Source: Setoptus koraiensis
Lineage: Eukaryota > Arthropoda
Assembly: GCA_048013815.1 (NCBI GenBank)
Contig: CM106586.1
Coordinates: forward strand, 11,346,001-11,410,000
Length of the DNA stretch: 64,000 bases
Direction: 5' to 3'
The position numbers and the translations under genes are program-made. Below are positions 1 to 13,119 of this stretch, in pieces. Numbering within the stretch: the stretch's first letter is position 1; every line of letters begins with the position of its first letter. The notes beneath the pieces were generated by a model. That model did no database searches and had not been told where the DNA came from. It saw only the letters and a list, made by a program, of their open reading frames with translations.

Positions 1-46
1 ATCTGTTTTTCGATACGTTTATTGGCTTCCTTCCGCCGTTTATCCT
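1..46 (-). CDS. Partial exon of G protein alpha subunit, Gs class
   Basis: Read on the minus strand, the first 44 bases encode EDKRRKEANKRIEKQ and then run off the window. This matches the conserved N-terminal helix of Gs/Golf alpha subunits (REANKKIEKQ in vertebrates), which lies just ahead of the nucleotide-binding core and contacts beta-gamma. An in-frame stop lies shortly upstream. A TGCTAAC branch-point-like motif sits about 20 bases before the AG at 47-48, so the exon probably begins near position 46, with the initiating MGC exon further upstream. The other reading is one exon with a homopolymer error in the A run at about 59-64. Only the motif is visible, with no P-loop in the window, so the family call is good but the exon boundary is uncertain. 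Confidence 0.55.
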
Positions 47-137
47 CTTCGGCGTCATTTTTTAGTTAGCATAAAAACTTGAGGTCTCCATAATGCCCCC
101 ATGGCGATCTACCATCCTCATCTCTGCATCCCCTAGC

Positions 138-2020
<1,883 letters not shown>

Positions 2021-2029
2021 CACAACAAC

Positions 2030-3091
2030 AACTGAAGAACTGTCTTGTGTTTTTTATAGCTTGGTATAGCATGAACCATAAGCACTGATTGGTAGATGCA
2101 TGTGTTAACTGTAAGCCTCTAAAACAAGAGTTAAAATACAAGTGGGACATATTTTAGATAAATGCATGCTCTCACTCACACCACTATTATGATTATCATT
2201 ATAGCAAAAATATGTAATTGGAGAGATGTTTATCTATCATTACAATATGAGCACTCCAGTCTTTATCCCACAGTTCGATTGTTGTTGTGATGTCACAGGG
2301 AATCTTTTTTCCTATTTACACGACATTTGATATATCGTTTGACATAGTATATAAATATTATAATTCGTTATAAATCATCATACCGATTTTGATTGCAGAA
2401 ACGCAAAACCCTCACATACCTACAGAGGATGATTATATTACTATTGCAATAACATACAGATTATGTATTATTTTACTATTATTGCTACTATAGGACAGGA
2501 CATAAATGCCACACATCAACGGAATAGAAGATAGTACTAATTTATACTGTCACTGATCTACAATTCTATACACCTAGTGAACATCAGACAGCTGATACTA
2601 TCGCATAACAATCATCAATTATTCAGGAATGATGAGAGAACGGTTATTGAATTCAGATCACATCATCAATGACAACTTAATCAACTGTGGGATTCAATAC
2701 CAGCAGCTAACAACAACTGATTGACGATTATTCATACCGAACAACTGTCGTCGCTATATACTACGCCGCTAGTCTAGCCATTCATCCTATTGTTAATGAC
2801 AAATCAAACAAATAATCATCATGTGAACCCATGCCGATGTCTAGGATATTTCTAACGGACTCGTCCCGACAAGAATCGACACTCGAAGTGCGTGTATCAG
2901 TAGTTCACAACGATTAGCTCTCACTCAACTAAATACTAAAGAGAAAATTTAAGTTACTACTAATTGTCCCAAATGCCGAAGATATCGATTAGTAGTAGTC
3001 GGCTAATTTGAGTAACTACAATACAATTTATCATTACTAATACTACTATTGAATTCTCAGAATATTTACCTTCGATATATACAAAAAAAAA
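2030..3091. other. Intergenic, AT-rich, 5' flank of GFOD-like gene
   Basis: Unique AT-rich sequence with no supported gene. It contains stop-dense frames on both strands. The A run immediately before the ATG at 3092 belongs to the leader of the next gene. Confidence 0.6.
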
Positions 3092-4418
3092 ATGTTGCCA
3101 GGTATAGCCATTTTTGGCACTAACAGTATGTCACAAATATTAATTCCGTCGTTGCGCCTCAATGGCTTCGACATACAAGCGATCTGGTCTAATCAATTGA
3201 AAGCCGCAATAGACATGGGCCACGACAACAATATTGATTTAGCTAGCGACCAAATAGATTCCGTACTGTTAAACAAAAACGTACAATTGATTGTAGTCGC
3301 ATGCTCACCTAATTATTATGCCAAAATATTGCCCAAAGCCACTAATTTAGGCAAACACATACTCTGTGATATATCTACATGCATATCATCAAGTCAATTC
3401 GAGAAACTAGTTTTATCTGCGATCTACTATCCTACACTATTGTCTATATTACTAAATCCATTGCGATTCTTATCCTCCAGTAAGGAAGCACATCGATTGA
3501 TAAGATCCAATTGGATAGGCGACATCAAAGTCATAACTGCCACACTAATACTGGGCAAATACTCCACACCAAACAATTGGACCGTCAGCCATGAGGACGA
3601 CACCTCAGATAAAAAACTGAACTTATCTCATCTAGAGGATTGCATGGGCGGTGGATGGTGAGTACAAAACAAAAGCGCTATTTTAATAAAATTTGTATAT
3701 TCATTATACATTTATATTATAACAATAACTCATGTTCCTTACAATATTCTTCATATGTAGCCTACATGAATTCGGGAAGCACATCATTGATTTACTCAGT
3801 TTTTTGTTCGATAGACAGGCCAAGAAGGTTATCGGAACTTGCAGGACTTACAGAAACTTTTTAGAAGCTCCCATCATAACAGAGAAATCCACCAAGCAAG
3901 AAAAAACAAAAAAATCATATAGAGTCACTGCCGATGATTTTGTTACTTTCAGTCTGGATTTCGGCGATGACAAATTGGCGAATGTCGTTTTGAACGGATA
4001 CCAAACGTGCTTAGATTTTAGTCAAGATATAGTCATAAGTGGCAGTGATGGATACTTGAGACTCAAAGATGAACATTTATATGGGTGTAGGACAAAAGAT
4101 TTTTCAACAGGGACCTATCAAGAAAAGGCCATTCTAATTGACGTCGATGAAGACTATCTTATAGACCCATCAGTTTTGATCAAGCTCAAGCCAAAGCCGT
4201 ACGTTAAAGGTTTGGATAGGCTAGTCAGTAATCTAAAGGCAACATTCACTCGGAAAAACAAGGATTCGTCTGAGGGAGATGTAAATTTAAGCAACAATTT
4301 CACCATAGATAATGAGTGTTGGTCTAAATTCGCCAACGAAGGAAGATACATTCATTCCGTTATAGATGCCATCAAGCGTTCAGATCAGAGTCTGCAGTGG
4401 ACTAAGATAGTCGTATAG
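3092..4418 (+). CDS. Gfo/Idh/MocA oxidoreductase-like protein (GFOD1/2-like)
   Basis: Two exons, 3092-3657 and 3761-4418, encode 407 residues. The intron begins GTGAGT and ends ATGTAG, and splicing restores GGGCLHEFGKHIIDLL across the join. The N terminus (MLPGIAIFGTNSMSQILIPS) is a Rossmann-type dinucleotide-binding start. The segment LIVVACSPNYYAKILPKATNLGKHILCD is the usual second half of the NAD(P)-binding fold. The GGG-C-L-H-E-x-G-K-H-IIDLL segment is typical of glucose-fructose oxidoreductase domain proteins, whose usual length is about 390 residues. The GxGxxG loop is altered (FGTNSMS), as in GFOD proteins, so catalytic activity is not assured. The first ATG follows an A-rich leader. 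AATAAA lies at about 4461, 40 bases after the stop. Substrate and location are unknown. Confidence 0.8.
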
Positions 4419-4520
4419 AAAGTCAAGTTCATTTTTTTTTGAACGATTTGTTTGCTGTTCAAATAAATCTGCACCAACGAAATCTCAACAAACAAAAACT
4501 TCTTACTAATGTTTTCCATT

Positions 4521-4803
4521 TCAGATTATCTCTCGTGCAGGGCACAAAATAGTGTCAACTATGTCAATGAGCTTCCTCTCAGCATCGACTGAGATTTTTT
4601 CTCACACTCCTCTTTGGACACTCCTTCATTAATTAGCGTTTTCTAAGTTGATTTACTTCATCTTCAAGGGCAAACCTGTCTTTCGTAACTACACCTTTGC
4701 CGGGCTACGGATGAAGTTCTTCCTTAGCCCGCTTAATTGTGACAGTTATTGTGCTTGATTCTGTAATCAACAAGGGAACATGGTCACTAGTCTCCATGAC
4801 TTC
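4521..4803 (-). pseudogene. Decayed coding relic, Lys/Glu-rich, unknown family
   Basis: On the minus strand a coding-like stretch reads from 4803 (EVMETSDHVPLLITESSTIT...) to a TAG at 4705-4707. It continues in the same frame (PGKGVVTKDRFALEDEVNQL) to a TAA at 4633-4635. It then carries on one frame over (LINEGVSKEECEK), and after the A run near 4593-4600 in another frame (AERKLIDIVDTILCPAREII) to a stop at 4521-4523. One nonsense codon and two single-base shifts in 280 bases point to a broken gene or exon. The composition resembles an amphipathic coiled coil. I do not recognise the family. Homopolymer sequencing errors could explain the shifts but not the internal TAG. Confidence 0.4.
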
Positions 4804-7554
4804 ACCTTAGGAACTGTTAAAATAGTAAGAACCTGTTGTGCAATGCAATGATATTTTATGCAGTTTGTTTTGGAGATAATCAATTAATCTATTTTGTAAC
4901 TGTTATAAGGTCACCTCTTCTTTTCTGCACTCATTACTAATCAACAAATTGTCGTTGATAAACAAACTACTTACAAAATCCTAATATATGTATACAGTGA
5001 GAAGGATGTGGTTTTGTGGCAATGATGCTTCTCTCATTTGTAGAAGTGGGTATGGTATGCTAGATATTTGCGCAAACATTGGGAGGCCTGCTTAAACTTG
5101 CATTCTTGTTAGTAAGTGATCTCACTTCATCTCTTTTTATGTAATTTAACGTATGCGCAGCATGCACCGTTATATGCGATTACATAACTGAGATAGCTAG
5201 TAAAAGAAGTCAAAAACTTGATTATATAACAGTATATTGAATCATAATGACGTTATCTTTGCTTGCCGCAGCAGTACGAAATGATAGTTTGTATTGTAAG
5301 GTATGACCTTGTGCAAGTTTGAGTGCATATTTAAGGACACTAGCTTGACCATAGCTATGACAAGTAGTAGTAGTGGTGTTAGTAGTAGTAGTAGTTGCAG
5401 TATATCAACTACCTTGTAAATAAACAGATCATGATCTAGTTCTAGCGATGATTAACATCGTGATTCACTAATGATATGAGTTGGCACCTTGGCCACAACA
5501 ACAGCAGCTGCTGCTATAAATATAACGGGCATCTTGTTGTCGTTGCGGCAACCGGTTGAGTCAACTAAATAAGTGTTTTAGTTGCTGTAGTTGTTGCTGT
5601 TGGTTTTGAAAATGCTAATGCCAATGATGATGAATAAAAGGATGGGAAATAACCATCATCATCATCAAAAACTACATTGAATTCAGAACATTCAAGTAAT
5701 CCGCCTCTAACAACGAATGAGCCTCAGCTCAGCATGTCGCTCTCTAATGATCTATCGTATGCATTATTTCTTTGATATCAACTGGAATGATTCGAATAAA
5801 GAAAGAAAAAAAGTTAGCCAGTTGATGGCGACGACGATGTAAATTGAAATAAAATAGATGAGAAAAAACTGATAATAGTTATTGTCCAATCAAGCACCAC
5901 CATTATCGGCCATCAGCAGCAGCAGCAGTTTGATATAAGCAGCATATATTTGTAACGATGGTGGTGGTGATGATGATGATGATGGTAGTCCTAACTACCA
6001 TTACTAAAAGCAACAGCAGCAGCATCACCGTGAGGTAAATGTAAATCCTTTCTAGAACACAAATGACTTGACCCATATTTTTGGTCATTGTGGCGCCAAT
6101 GTGTTCAGCGAAAGAGCGAGCAAGCTAGCGAGGAGGAGAGAAGAATGGAGATTATTACTATAAACAGCAATAACTTTGATTAGGCCATGCTTATCAGCAT
6201 GGAGAGGATGATGATTATTACTTGGATGATGATCCTTTCTATTGTTGGCGATTGATCTAGCAAGAGAAGCCTGAGCGAGCGCCTGAATGCGAGCTAGCCA
6301 ACGAGATAGGCGAGTCAAAGGGAGAGGATGCAGCGTCAGAGAAAGAGATAGTATCTTTTTGTCGGCCAATAACATTAGATGGACACACAGAGTTCACCCC
6401 ATCATCTTTCTCCTTCGGAAATCAAAAGTATAATAACATGGAGCAACAGCTTCAAACAGCAACAACAACGACGACGACGAGAAAAGTAGGCTACACAGCA
6501 ACATGTCTAGCCCGTGTCAAAACTATACACACATTACAGTTGGTCGTGATTACATTGGTCTCAATAGAAAACTGCCACTACTACCAGTAGGTATTTGTTG
6601 CATGTATCAACTATGATGTATACACAATTATGCAATGGCATTCCTTTCTTCCTATCATTTTGCCTCGTATCGTTATTTCGATATCACTATCATCGCAACA
6701 ATTTGTCATAACAACACGATCTGCAATCTTCATCACACAATAAGTGGGTTACTCACGAAAATGTCCTTATAATATCTCTCTATGGTTCTTCGCAATACCT
6801 TGCCTCATGCGCTTTCATGATTTTTAAGTTTAAGTTTGAGAGTTTGCTCAATCATGTGATGCGACGAGACTTAGCCTTTCGTAGTAGCTATCACTCTCTC
6901 ATTAAGTATCGCAAGCATTTGAGAGATCTAGATCAAAGAAAGTTTCTTCTCAGACAATTTCAACTGTTGCTAAAAGAAAAAGCAACAAAATAGCTGCAAA
7001 AAACAGTTATCTGTTTGTATGATCAATTACTGGCCAGAAAGAAGGTGCAAGAGCAAGAGAGTTGAAAAGAAAATAGAGAAAAAGATAGGTGGAGATGAAG
7101 ACGGAGACTCAGATAAAGGGAGCGATGGAGAAGAATGTTGCAACTTGCTGCAGAGAATTACAACGCCTGGGTTACTTTCTCACTTGTTTCTTCGCCAGTA
7201 TAACGTCCTGTTTTTGACCTCAACAACAACAACAACGGCAACTTTGGCCATAATCAGACAGTGCATTTCGTTTCTAACTCCGAGAGACGTCCATCTGTCT
7301 GTTTATGCTGGACAAGCTCGCCGGCTTTGTAGTGAGACTTGTTAGAGAAACTCATCGAGCCTCATCATGGCACTATGTTGGTCATCAAAAAGGTCAGCAG
7401 CCTTGATTAGTTTCGCTATTTTCTTTATTGTTTCGATGTCTTATCAAACAATACTTGTTATAACGCACGCAATATATTAACAGCGAAGCATTGAGGAAGA
7501 TCGTGTGATCCATCCATCAGTTTGATCAATCAAAAGTCAAAGAAGCATCTAAAG
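4804..7554. other. Gene-poor, microsatellite-rich stretch
   Basis: No supported gene. Short impure repeats of AGT (about 5366-5396), CAG/CTG and GAT/ATC (about 5920-6020) generate open frames of single-residue runs (Ile, Thr, Ser), which are shadows. The sequence is otherwise AT-rich and stop-dense. Confidence 0.6.
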
Positions 7555-7707
7555 ATGAGGTGGGCACAATGCTATTGTTTGACTCAGTTGATTATCATAA
7601 CGAGCATATTTTTCATCACACATCTGAATTCATGTTTGGCAGCCGGCGTCACTGATCTCGCCGGCGAATCCACTTTCCAATTTTTCTCCATTCTCTCCAC
7701 ACTATAA
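7555..7707 (+). CDS. Candidate short secreted peptide or signal-peptide exon
   Basis: From the ATG at 7555 the frame encodes 50 residues. It opens MRWAQCYCLTQLIIITSIFFI, a short N-terminal segment followed by a long hydrophobic core, then HLNSCLAAG, which fits a signal-peptidase site. Only about 25 residues follow before the stop, without cysteine pairs. It could be a small secreted peptide, the first coding exon of a gene whose later exons I could not find, or chance. There is no homology I recognise. Confidence 0.25.
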   Translation: MRWAQCYCLTQLIIITSIFFITHLNSCLAAGVTDLAGESTFQFFSILSTL

Positions 7708-9099
7708 CACGGCAACAGAGTGACCTGTCCGATGTTTCAAGCTTGTCGATAATCACCGCTCATGAAGGCAGCTGAAGTGACGGCAACAAAGTCAAATTTA
7801 CTATTATCCAGCTATCATCATCATCATCATAACGTTATACTAACGGTATTTGCATGATTCTCACCGAGCACAATACTTATATCAAGTTGAGTATTATAAC
7901 GATAAATGTGTGCGAATAAATGGTTAGTTGCATTTATTAAAATTTGAGTTAGTTATCATCATTGCTGAGAACTGATGGGAATGATGCAACATCCGTTCAT
8001 AAAATTAGTTAGTCAACAAAGTAAGATGGCTGATCATAGTTTATAGTTAGCAACTATTTGAATTTTGAAGCCAAAATATGCTTGTTTGTTGGCTTGTTTG
8101 CACTGTGTGTTGCCTAATGGCATTTTGTATTATTGTGTGTATTGTGGTGACCATTAAGACTGAGACGCTTGTGTGAAATCCTGTTTTATAAACAAGTGAG
8201 TTGGTTGTTGCAGTTGATCTTGAATTGGAACTGCTGGTGCTGCTGCTACAATGCCAAATGTATGTTATCCATGCATATCCAGTTTATACACACTAAGTCA
8301 GTAGTATATAGTTATACTGACTCAACCTGGCCAATAGCAACAGCCTCGGCAGCAACTACTACCGAGTTATTTGAACACTAGTTGTTGTTTCATGAGCGCC
8401 ATGACTCACACACCGAAGACACACACCGTTACAGCAAACCGTTACTAGATAACTGTAAACAAGATCTCGAGGATCGACAGACAGACGGACACCGTCTGAG
8501 TAACTGACTGACTGACTGACATACAAATCATAGATACCGCCAATAATAATAATGAATAAGAAGATACAGATTCCCCCATTTGGTCAAGTGTGTGTGTGTG
8601 TGTGTGTGTGTTGAATTTTCGCTTCTTCGCCTATGCTAGCGTAACCTGGTCTGCCGTTCATCACCAAGATCATGAGCTAGCCATCCAGCCAGTCAGTCGG
8701 CCAGCCAGCTAGCCACTCAGCCACCTGTTGATATGCAAGTTGGCTGTCCGTTGGAGCTTATCATTCTCAAGATGTTGCCGTTGTTGCAGTGTTGTTTTTG
8801 TGTGTTAGTGGTGGCTATAAACAAGCCAGTTAATGATTTGTCAGTTGCCTCATTGAGAGTTATTCTAAGATCCTCTTAGCATGGAGTGGCCAGAGGAATT
8901 CAGGTGAGCAAGCTCAGGTGAGTGGTAGGGAGTTGGTGTGGCTGCTCCAGAGAGGTACAAGTTGTGTGATAGCCGTAGGAGGGGATTATAAATAAAAAAG
9001 GGAAGGGCATAGAGAGCCAAAAGAATGAACTTGCTGATTCTGTTGTTGTATGGTACACTAAGATCATGGTCATAAAACTGCGACGAGGACGGCCATCAT

Positions 9100-9158
9100 G
9101 ACGACGACGACGACGCTGATGATGATGATGATGGTGGCGATGATGATGGTGGCGATGG

Positions 9159-9223
<65 letters not shown>

Positions 9224-9240
9224 GTGATGATAATGATGAA
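9100..9240. repeat. GAC/GAT trinucleotide microsatellite
   Basis: About 140 bases of GAC then GAT/GGT units (read ATC/ACC on the minus strand). It gives a false poly-Ile open frame on the minus strand. Confidence 0.9.
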
Positions 9241-10240
9241 TAGGTAACTCGCTGACCTAACATTGTAGTAAATATGTGCCAATAGTTCTTGTGGCGCTTC
9301 TCCTGGAGCGCGGCTCAGCAGTGAAGGGGAGGAATTTGCCTCAACGGCTAGCCAGCGTCCGTGTAACGGATACTGCTAGACGAGGGCTATTCTGGCCCTT
9401 GTAGTCACATCACAAAGAAACTATGCGTGAGCTGGATAAATTAGTGTGCAAAAATAGTGGTCAATAGCGCTGGCTATCTTTGCACTAAATCTACAACTTA
9501 GTGAGCGGGACAGAAAGAGAGACAGAGACAGAGAGAAATTTTTTACAGTTGCCTAGACACACACATACAGCAATGAGCATTTGTTTGTGACTCAAACGTC
9601 TCGAAGGTTCTCAAAGGTAACATCAATCAGAGTGCCTGCTCCCCTTTTCTCTGACCACTCTGACTTTAAGACACAGACACACTTGCAAGATTGTTAATAT
9701 CATTATCATTGTCAATGTGGTATAGACAACAACAGCAAACAGAATACGAGTCCGAATACGACACATAGACGCTGTTGCTGCTGCTGCTGCTGCTGCTGTT
9801 ATCATATTCATCATCGTCATCATCATCGTCAGACAAATCATAAGATAGGAGATGAGATGATCATGATCTAAATCAAGATAGATTCAAACTTCATTCATTT
9901 GACTTCGAACACCAAACATACAACGTTATCCGAGAGCCAGTGTTAGGCTTCGTTCGTCTTGTTATTACATCATAGCAACTTAACAGCATAACGTCGCATC
10001 GTAGCAGCACACTACCGCAAGAGTGGCTGTGATCAATACTCATTATTACATAATATCACAAACAGCAACAACAATTATACAACTGCCCATTTTTTGGTCT
10101 TGATCAAACCAACGAAAGTTGATCATCATTCACTTAAATTAGTTGGCATAATATTCACTATTTTCCTATAGTCAATATAATAATTTATATATCTCGCATA
10201 TCAGTGATTGAGGTAAATTCATATTCCAATATAGTACAGT

Positions 10241-10259
10241 AACACACACACATACACAC

Positions 10260-10302
<43 letters not shown>

Positions 10303-10326
10303 CACATACACACACACATACACACT
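10241..10326. repeat. AC dinucleotide microsatellite
   Basis: Roughly 85 bases of (AC)n with scattered T and G interruptions, directly upstream of the secreted-protein gene. Confidence 0.9.
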
Positions 10327-10706
10327 TACACTCCTACACAACAAACGAACTTTAGATTAATGTAGCAAACAATTTATTCTTATTTAGACATAGATAGACC
10401 AAACACCTATATGCACATAGGCTACATATTTATTGTTTCGTATTTGTTGAGTTACCACATTATCTAACCATTATCACCCGCTATTCGATTCAATCAAATT
10501 CTAACACATCATCGTCATTATAGAAAGTAAGCAAGTCAATATAATAGTTCCGGTGAAATCTTTGTTCCAAGCATCAAATATGGATCGAAAAATTAGTTTA
10601 GTAAGTTTTATTGCACATACACACATACACACCGAGTGATTCTGATTGCAAACTCGATGATGATATAACTTTCAAACGAATACTTATTACTATATTAAAA
10701 CTCACA

Positions 10707-12598
10707 ATGATAGCCAAGATAACTAATGATCTCTACTCTTGCCGTCGCCATCGTTTGTTTCATGTGTCAAATCAGACCTTGCTTTGCCTCATGATGTTGG
10801 TGGGCATGTCATTAGTTTGCTGTTCCCAGCCAGAATCAAACAACGAGGAATCGTCCAATAGCAACAAAGTGAACAAACTAGCCACTAGCAAACTTCGAGC
10901 CACAAGAAGTCTTGGTGATATGATGGAAAAAGTGAAAAATAAAATATTTGGTAGCAGAAAACAGAGTGCAGCCGTTGCTCAAAACATCAATTCACAAAGA
11001 TGGAACAGCGATCCCATGAGCGCGGTATGTTAATCTATAATTATCTGTCTAATTAATCTACAATTGATATTGCTCATATCATTTGATTTTTTTCAATTTT
11101 CAATTTCCAAACTACTAAACTTGTACCATTGAACATAATGTTAAACTGTGATATCTATCTCGCTTTCCAACAATCTCCATCAACACCAATATTGCTCCAA
11201 CAGGCCAACTCGTACCAACAGGCGTCGCAATACAATCCATACTCGTCATTGTCTAGTTACCAGTGGCCTAGCCAGAATGGTCAATCTTACTTGAACCAAC
11301 AATACAATCCAAACATGTTCATGAATTCGGCAGCCTCCTCATACTCGCCTTCTGCCTCCTCATTCAGTCAAGGTTTAGATGCTGGACAACAGCAGTTGTC
11401 TGCAGCAAACCCGTCAGGCAGCAGCGGAGGTGGCCTATTTTCAGCGGCCTCACACCTAATTGCGCAATATATGGCCCCATCGTCGGCCGGCTCATCGCAA
11501 TCTTCGTCAGTTTCATCGGTATCACCAGGTCAATCAAGCTCATTGGGCTCGCTCATGGGCAATCAACAATCTAACCCATTGTCACAATCGGGCGTAGGTC
11601 AAGTTGGTTCTCATCAACAATCGGCAGCTAACGGAGCCAACTCATTGATACCAGCGTCACAACAAAGCAATTACAATGATTTCGCTCAATTATTGGACAC
11701 AATGGTCGCCAACAGCGGTGTACGTAACTCGCCCAGCATGAACCAATATCTGTCAGGCTCAAATTCGCCCAGTTCATTAGGTCAATCAATGCAATCAACT
11801 GGACCAAGTGGCCTAGTTGGTGGTCAGTCGGTGCCCTATCAAACTAATGGACAGGGATCAGCCTCGATTAGCGGACCTAGCAGCTCTTACTCGGCCAATG
11901 GAGGATTAGATCACGATATGTCGTCGTCGAACACAGTTCAAACTTACATGCCTGGACCACAACAACAACAAGCCAGCGCAAGTAGCCAACACAAATCTCC
12001 CATGGTCAGTTTAGCCGAGAATCTAGCACCTGGAGCCCAATTCAACAAGCTAGTATCGTTTCCATTTTCGTTGACATCGAACGAGGATTCAACTGAGAAG
12101 GGCAAATTCAAATTGCACATTCCATTCATGAATCAACATGTTAAACGCATGTCAACAGATTCAACACCAAACTCTAGCAGTGGTAATAGTGTACAAAGAC
12201 AACAACAGCAACAACAACAATTATATAATGCCTACTTAAACAATCAACATCAACAAGCAAACAACAACAACAACTACTACAGTAACATGTTATCATCATC
12301 AGGATCTCAGATGTCGGCTCAAGCATCACAAATATCACCAGTGAATGTTGCACCATCATCTAGCCAATTGATATCACCATCATCGTCCTCCATGTTGCCA
12401 TCGTCAGCATCAGCATCATCGTCATCATCATCATCATTATTACAAAACTCTCGTCCTGTTTGGTCAACAGCAGATCTACAAGCAAGCTCATCTAAGCTAA
12501 CACCAATCTCATCCGTTGTTGCTCCATCGTCATCATCATCATCTGTGTCATCATCTGTATCATCATCGGCATCTGGATCAAATCCATCTTCCACGTGA
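10707..12598 (+). CDS. Secreted low-complexity Ser/Gln/Asn-rich protein
   Basis: Two exons, 10707-11024 and 11204-12598, give about 570 residues. The intron starts GTATGT, has a TACTAAAC branch-like motif and ends CAACAG; both sides are phase 0. Near the N terminus TLLCLMMLVGMSLVCCS is a hydrophobic signal or anchor. A basic stretch follows (KLRATRSLGDMMEKVKNKIFGS). The rest is dominated by Ser, Gln, Asn, Ala, Pro and Tyr, including a CAA-coded Gln run and Ser runs near the end. One less biased block (FNKLVSFPFSLTSNEDSTEK to FKLHIPFMNQHVKRM) lies near residues 340-385. An alternative start is ATG 10580 (MDRKISL), with a perfect GTAAGT donor at 10601 joining in frame to 10719. There is no recognised family; a cuticle, silk-like or matrix role is speculation. 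Confidence 0.65.
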
Positions 12599-13119
12599 AA
12601 GTTTTTTTCTTAAATATCTTATTTTTCTACATAATAACTTTATTTAAAAATTCCACAAAAGAAGACAGATCAGATCGGATCAGACCGGATCAGATTAGTA
12701 AAGATCTAGGTTACAAATGTGTGAGTGATTAGAATTCATTTGTGTATGCGTGTGTGCTTGCCGAAATTTGCTAAAAAATCTTGTCTCATATATGAAACGA
12801 TTATACTTAAGTGATCATGTTGATAAATGAAAATGAGTTTCATACGAACTACAACAACAAATGAGACATATGTGGCACGGTCACCACCACCGTACAGAGC
12901 GTATTGATACAACAAACATCGGTGTCATCTATAGCGACGGGAGAAGTACATATAAAAGTAGTTTTATAATAACGTTGTCATTAAATTATATACATTCAAA
13001 CAAAGTCCAATGCTAAATTAATAATATAAATATAACTTTACGCTTTTTCTCATTAGTGTTTCCAATGTATATGTGAATAATACTTCTTTATTGGTTAGAC
13101 AGTAGAACAAAAAATACCT
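12599..13119. other. Intergenic between convergent genes
   Basis: AT-rich 3' flanks. It contains a short run of near-identical GGATCAGA units at about 12666-12698. On the minus strand, TTTATT at about 13086 provides an AATAAA for the septin gene. Confidence 0.6.

Larger units (their letters stand above)
7708..10579. other. Gene-poor stretch with microsatellites
   Basis: No supported gene. It contains CTGA repeats (8506-8521), a TG repeat (8589-8611), Ser/Ile-coding GAT repeats (9100-9240), a CTG run (about 9774-9799) and an AC repeat (10241-10326). The segment around 9290-9410 is more GC-balanced and non-repetitive, but I cannot assign it. Confidence 0.6.

Noticed and set aside
8500..8720. 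Clustered CTGA and CCAGCCAGT repeats considered as a CRISPR-like or satellite array
   Set aside because: Units are short and irregular with no unique spacers; ordinary microsatellite drift in an animal genome.
9070..9282. 70-codon poly-Ile frame on the minus strand
   Set aside because: It is the translation of a GAT microsatellite.
12174..12594. Asp-rich and Cys-rich minus-strand frames inside the secreted-protein gene
   Set aside because: Shadows of Ser/Gln codon runs of the plus-strand exon.
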